Below, one piece after another: positions 61,888-64,000 of a stretch of DNA of 64,000 nucleotides. The DNA is taken from assembly GCF_011326755.1 (NCBI RefSeq), contig NZ_JAAOIE010000001.1:336344-400343 (forward strand), in the 5' to 3' direction. Under the pieces are notes generated by a model. The model saw only the letters and a list, made by a program, of their open reading frames with translations, did no database searches and had not been told where the DNA came from. The position numbers and the translations under genes are program-made. Position 1 is the stretch's first letter; the number at the start of each line of letters is the position of its first letter. The stretch is from Cochlodiniinecator piscidefendens. GTDB lineage: Bacteria > Pseudomonadota > Alphaproteobacteria > Rhodobacterales > Rhodobacteraceae.

Positions 61888-62986
61888 AGGCCGCTTAACC
61901 CTGCGCACACCGGAAGGCGAACGGTATAATTTTGGCACTTCGGGCCCTGACGCGGATATGACCATTCGCGATTGGTCCGCTGTGTCCGCTATTGCCGCCC
62001 ACGGTCAGGTCGGATTTGGCGAGGCTTACGTGCAGGGTCTTTGGGATACATCCTCCATCGAAAGCCTGATGAAGATGGCGCTTAAGAACCGCGAACATCT
62101 GCAAACATATGATACCGCCGGGCCTTTGGCCGGGTTAAAGTTTCGTATTGTTGATACTCTTTTGCGCGCCAATTCCCCCAAGGGATCGCGCCGCAATATC
62201 CGCAGCCATTACGACGTCGGGAACGAATTTTACCAACTTTGGCTGGATGACGGCATGACCTATTCTTCGGGTCTTTTCCAAGAGGGTGACAGTGATTTGG
62301 CCCGCGCCCAAAGGCGTAAAAACGCGCGCGCCTTATCGCGCCTGAATGATCGGGATAGCGTTCTTGAAATCGGCTGTGGGTGGGGTGGTTTTGCCGAACA
62401 TGCCGCCGAAGAAGGACGCAATGTCACCGGCGTAACCATTTCACCCAGCCAACACGCCTGGGCCGATAGCCGCCTTGACGGGCGCGCAGACATCCAGATG
62501 TGCGACTACCGCGATATCAATGGACGCTATGACAACATTGTTTCTATCGAGATGATCGAAGCTGTGGGGCAGCGATATTGGCCCCAATATTTCGCTACTC
62601 TTAAACGCAACTTGGCGGAAGGCGGGCGCATTCTTGTGCAGGCGATCACGGTGCGGGATGATTTCTTTGAAACCTATCGCACGTCATCAGACTACATCAG
62701 ACAATATGTGTTTCCCGGTGGCATGTTGCTCAGCGATACGATGATTGCGCAACAGGCACAACAGGCGGGCTTGCGCATCAATGACAGCTTTCACTTTGGT
62801 CAAGATTACGCGCGCACCTGCCGAATTTGGGCCAGCCGTTTGGTGGCACGCAAAGCCAAAATACATGAACAAGGCTTTGACGAGGCATTTTTCCGCAACT
62901 GGCAATACTATCTCGAAATTTGTGCCGCGGCCTTTGCAGTTGGACAAACCAATGTAACGCAAGTGGAGATGGCACATGTTGCGTAG
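61826..62986 (+). CDS. Cyclopropane-fatty-acyl-phospholipid synthase-like methyltransferase
   Basis: SAM-dependent enzyme on phospholipid acyl chains, 386 residues. Marks: SHYDVGNEFYQLWLD, MTYSSGLF, SAM site VLEIGCGWGGFAEHAA and EMIEAVGQRYW. The start has AGAGGGA seven bases upstream and overlaps the FAD gene by 62 bases, a long overlap that implies coupling. Could make a cyclopropane ring or a methyl branch (UfaM-like); the two cannot be told apart here. Confidence 0.9.
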   Translation: MRPASKALKNQFLSTCERLHEGRLTLRTPEGERYNFGTSGPDADMTIRDWSAVSAIAAHGQVGFGEAYVQGLWDTSSIESLMKMALKNREHLQTYDTAGPLAGLKFRIVDTLLRANSPKGSRRNIRSHYDVGNEFYQLWLDDGMTYSSGLFQEGDSDLARAQRRKNARALSRLNDRDSVLEIGCGWGGFAEHAAEEGRNVTGVTISPSQHAWADSRLDGRADIQMCDYRDINGRYDNIVSIEMIEAVGQRYWPQYFATLKRNLAEGGRILVQAITVRDDFFETYRTSSDYIRQYVFPGGMLLSDTMIAQQAQQAGLRINDSFHFGQDYARTCRIWASRLVARKAKIHEQGFDEAFFRNWQYYLEICAAAFAVGQTNVTQVEMAHVA

Positions 62987-63458
62987 CTTTTTACTGTTGG
63001 TCTTCATATTACTCGGCTATTCCGTTTCATGGGCCAGCCCTAACAACTTCCAGCAACGCGGAGAGGCCACGTTTCGTTGGTTTGGGATCCCTGTCTATGA
63101 TGCGCGTCTGTTCACGCCGGGTGGCGCCGCCCTAAACTGGCAACAAGATCTGACTCTTGAATTGACCTACAGACGGGCTCTGGCACGTCAAAGCCTGATA
63201 GATAGCACGCAGTCTGAAATGCAGCGTCTAGGGTATACCCGCCCACAAGACGCGGACCTTCAATCCTGTTTTAGGAATGTCAGACCTGGGGATACTTTTC
63301 GGGCCCAGACCGAAGGCGCAGATCAGCTACGGCTTTACCTAAATGGTGCAGAAGTTTGTAGGTTAGCACAGCCCGACATTCGACGCGGTTTCATGTCCAT
63401 TTTTCTGTCAGACAACAGCCGCGCCCCCAACGTCAGCCGTCATCTGAGAAACGAGTGA
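62976..63458 (+). CDS. Chalcone-isomerase-like exported protein
   Basis: 160 residues with a signal peptide (~22, cleavage after SWA) and the chalcone_3 pattern RGEATFRWFGIPVYDARLFTP and LTYRRALARQSLIDST. Periplasmic; in the fold family it may bind fatty acids. It overlaps cfa by 11 bases and the MFS gene by one base, in the same operon. Confidence 0.82.
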   Translation: MLRSFLLLVFILLGYSVSWASPNNFQQRGEATFRWFGIPVYDARLFTPGGAALNWQQDLTLELTYRRALARQSLIDSTQSEMQRLGYTRPQDADLQSCFRNVRPGDTFRAQTEGADQLRLYLNGAEVCRLAQPDIRRGFMSIFLSDNSRAPNVSRHLRNE

Positions 63459-64000
63459 TGCATTACCCTCGGGTCAGTCTTTACGCCTTGATGTTAGCAA
63501 CCGCCGGAATGCCACTTTACATTCATCTGCCGCGTTTTGCTGCAGTGGAACTGGGCATAAGTCTGACGGCCTTGGGCAGCCTCTTGTTAATCTTGCGGAT
63601 GGTTGATGTATTCCAGGACCCAGTATTGGGAGTGTTGATAGATCGTTTTCCCGCTGCGCAACCTGCCTTTGCAAATGCGGCCGCCTTATCTATGGCCCTT
63701 GGGTTTCCTCTCTTATTTTCGCTGCAGGCAGGTATGAACTGGGCTTTCGTGGCTCTACTTATCATCCTGTTCACGGGCTATAGTCTGGGCAGCATATTGA
63801 TTTACGGGCGCAGCGCCTCGCTTGCCCGTTCTGCACAACCGAATGACCTACTGCGCCTCGCCAGCTGGCGAGAAGGCGGGCAACTTGTTGGGGTTATTCT
63901 TGCCGCCGCCCTGCCTTCTTTTCTGCTCGTGTTTGGAGCGGGGCCTGATATCTGGTTTTATTTTGGATTATGTTTGGGCGGCATTGCTTGCCTTGCCGCT
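63458..64000 (+). CDS. MFS/GPH-type transporter, cut by window end
   Basis: The first 181 residues are present, with six hydrophobic segments; the start (TGATG) overlaps the preceding stop. The RMVDVFQDPVLGVLIDRFP loop resembles GPH cation symporters. An MFS protein at this position is usual in RpoE lipid clusters. Substrate unknown; the C-terminal half lies outside. Confidence 0.8.
   Translation, partial: MHYPRVSLYALMLATAGMPLYIHLPRFAAVELGISLTALGSLLLILRMVDVFQDPVLGVLIDRFPAAQPAFANAAALSMALGFPLLFSLQAGMNWAFVALLIILFTGYSLGSILIYGRSASLARSAQPNDLLRLASWREGGQLVGVILAAALPSFLLVFGAGPDIWFYFGLCLGGIACLAA

Overview
The window looks like ordinary chromosome of a marine alphaproteobacterium of the Roseobacter group (Rhodobacteraceae), with moderate G+C. 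This is an inference from gene content and order. The clues are the bamE-yceD-rpmF-plsX-fabH-ihfA-merR block, the argS-SPOR-nagZ-scpA-scpB block, a RpoE/ChrR pair beside a lipid-modification cluster, a TRAP transporter, LuxI/LuxR quorum sensing and a DksA that has lost most of its zinc ligands. I saw no rRNA, CRISPR array, prophage or insertion sequence. One tRNA (Pro, GGG) is present.

Layout. 0.1-5.3 kb: a complete branched-chain amino-acid-type ABC transporter (livKGFHM order) between two strong terminators. 5.3-9.3 kb: an SDR, the ABC-F protein Uup, a lone ornithine lipid N-acyltransferase (OlsB) and BamE. 9.3-13.9 kb: the rpmF/plsX/fabH/ihfA/merR run and tRNA-Pro. 14-16.8 kb: a double-domain dCTP deaminase, then a divergent Lrp-type regulator and MFS exporter around two abutting palindromes. 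16.8-23.9 kb: a leftward housekeeping run (dgt, argS, SPOR protein, nagZ, scpA, scpB, a small protein), with an ErpA/IscA-like gene divergent from dgt. 24-27.7 kb: EamA transporter, xth, an FAD monooxygenase and dksA. 27.8-32.7 kb: a MoxR ATPase and its VWA partner, separated by a GNAT, a DUF2927 lipoprotein and a tiny membrane protein, then an M48 protease. 32.7-41.4 kb: PIN protein, rRNA methyltransferase, lipoprotein, glnE, small conserved proteins, and Bpt leucyltransferase.

41.4-48.2 kb: a TakP/DctP-type TRAP transporter with an unusually large permease, divergent from a Cache-domain histidine kinase and NarL-type response regulator that probably control it. 48.2-51.5 kb: acetolactate synthase (ilvI, ilvN) behind a promoter, a 15-residue leader peptide rich in Leu/Val/Ile codons, and a Rho-independent attenuator. 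A gene for an unrecognised lipoprotein lies between ilvI and ilvN. 51.5-53.4 kb: an EF-hand protein, then a Rieske oxygenase coupled to a 74-residue protein.

53.5-56.5 kb is the most distinctive accessory region: luxR-luxI, divergent from a LuxR-like protein that keeps the acyl-homoserine-lactone pocket but stops inside the DNA-binding domain. This protein is followed directly by a FosX-type fosfomycin epoxide hydrolase with its full catalytic set, and then by an unrecognised gene. 56.9-64 kb: trmL, then ECF sigma rpoE and zinc anti-sigma chrR, a leftward DUF1365-SDR pair, and a rightward set of FAD oxidoreductase, Cfa-type methyltransferase, chalcone-isomerase-like protein and an MFS transporter cut by the window end. 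Three TGATC(C/T)-N18-TAnnAN/TANTAT-like promoters lie in front of rpoE and both lipid units. They support a singlet-oxygen/membrane-lipid regulon of the Rhodobacter sphaeroides RpoE kind.
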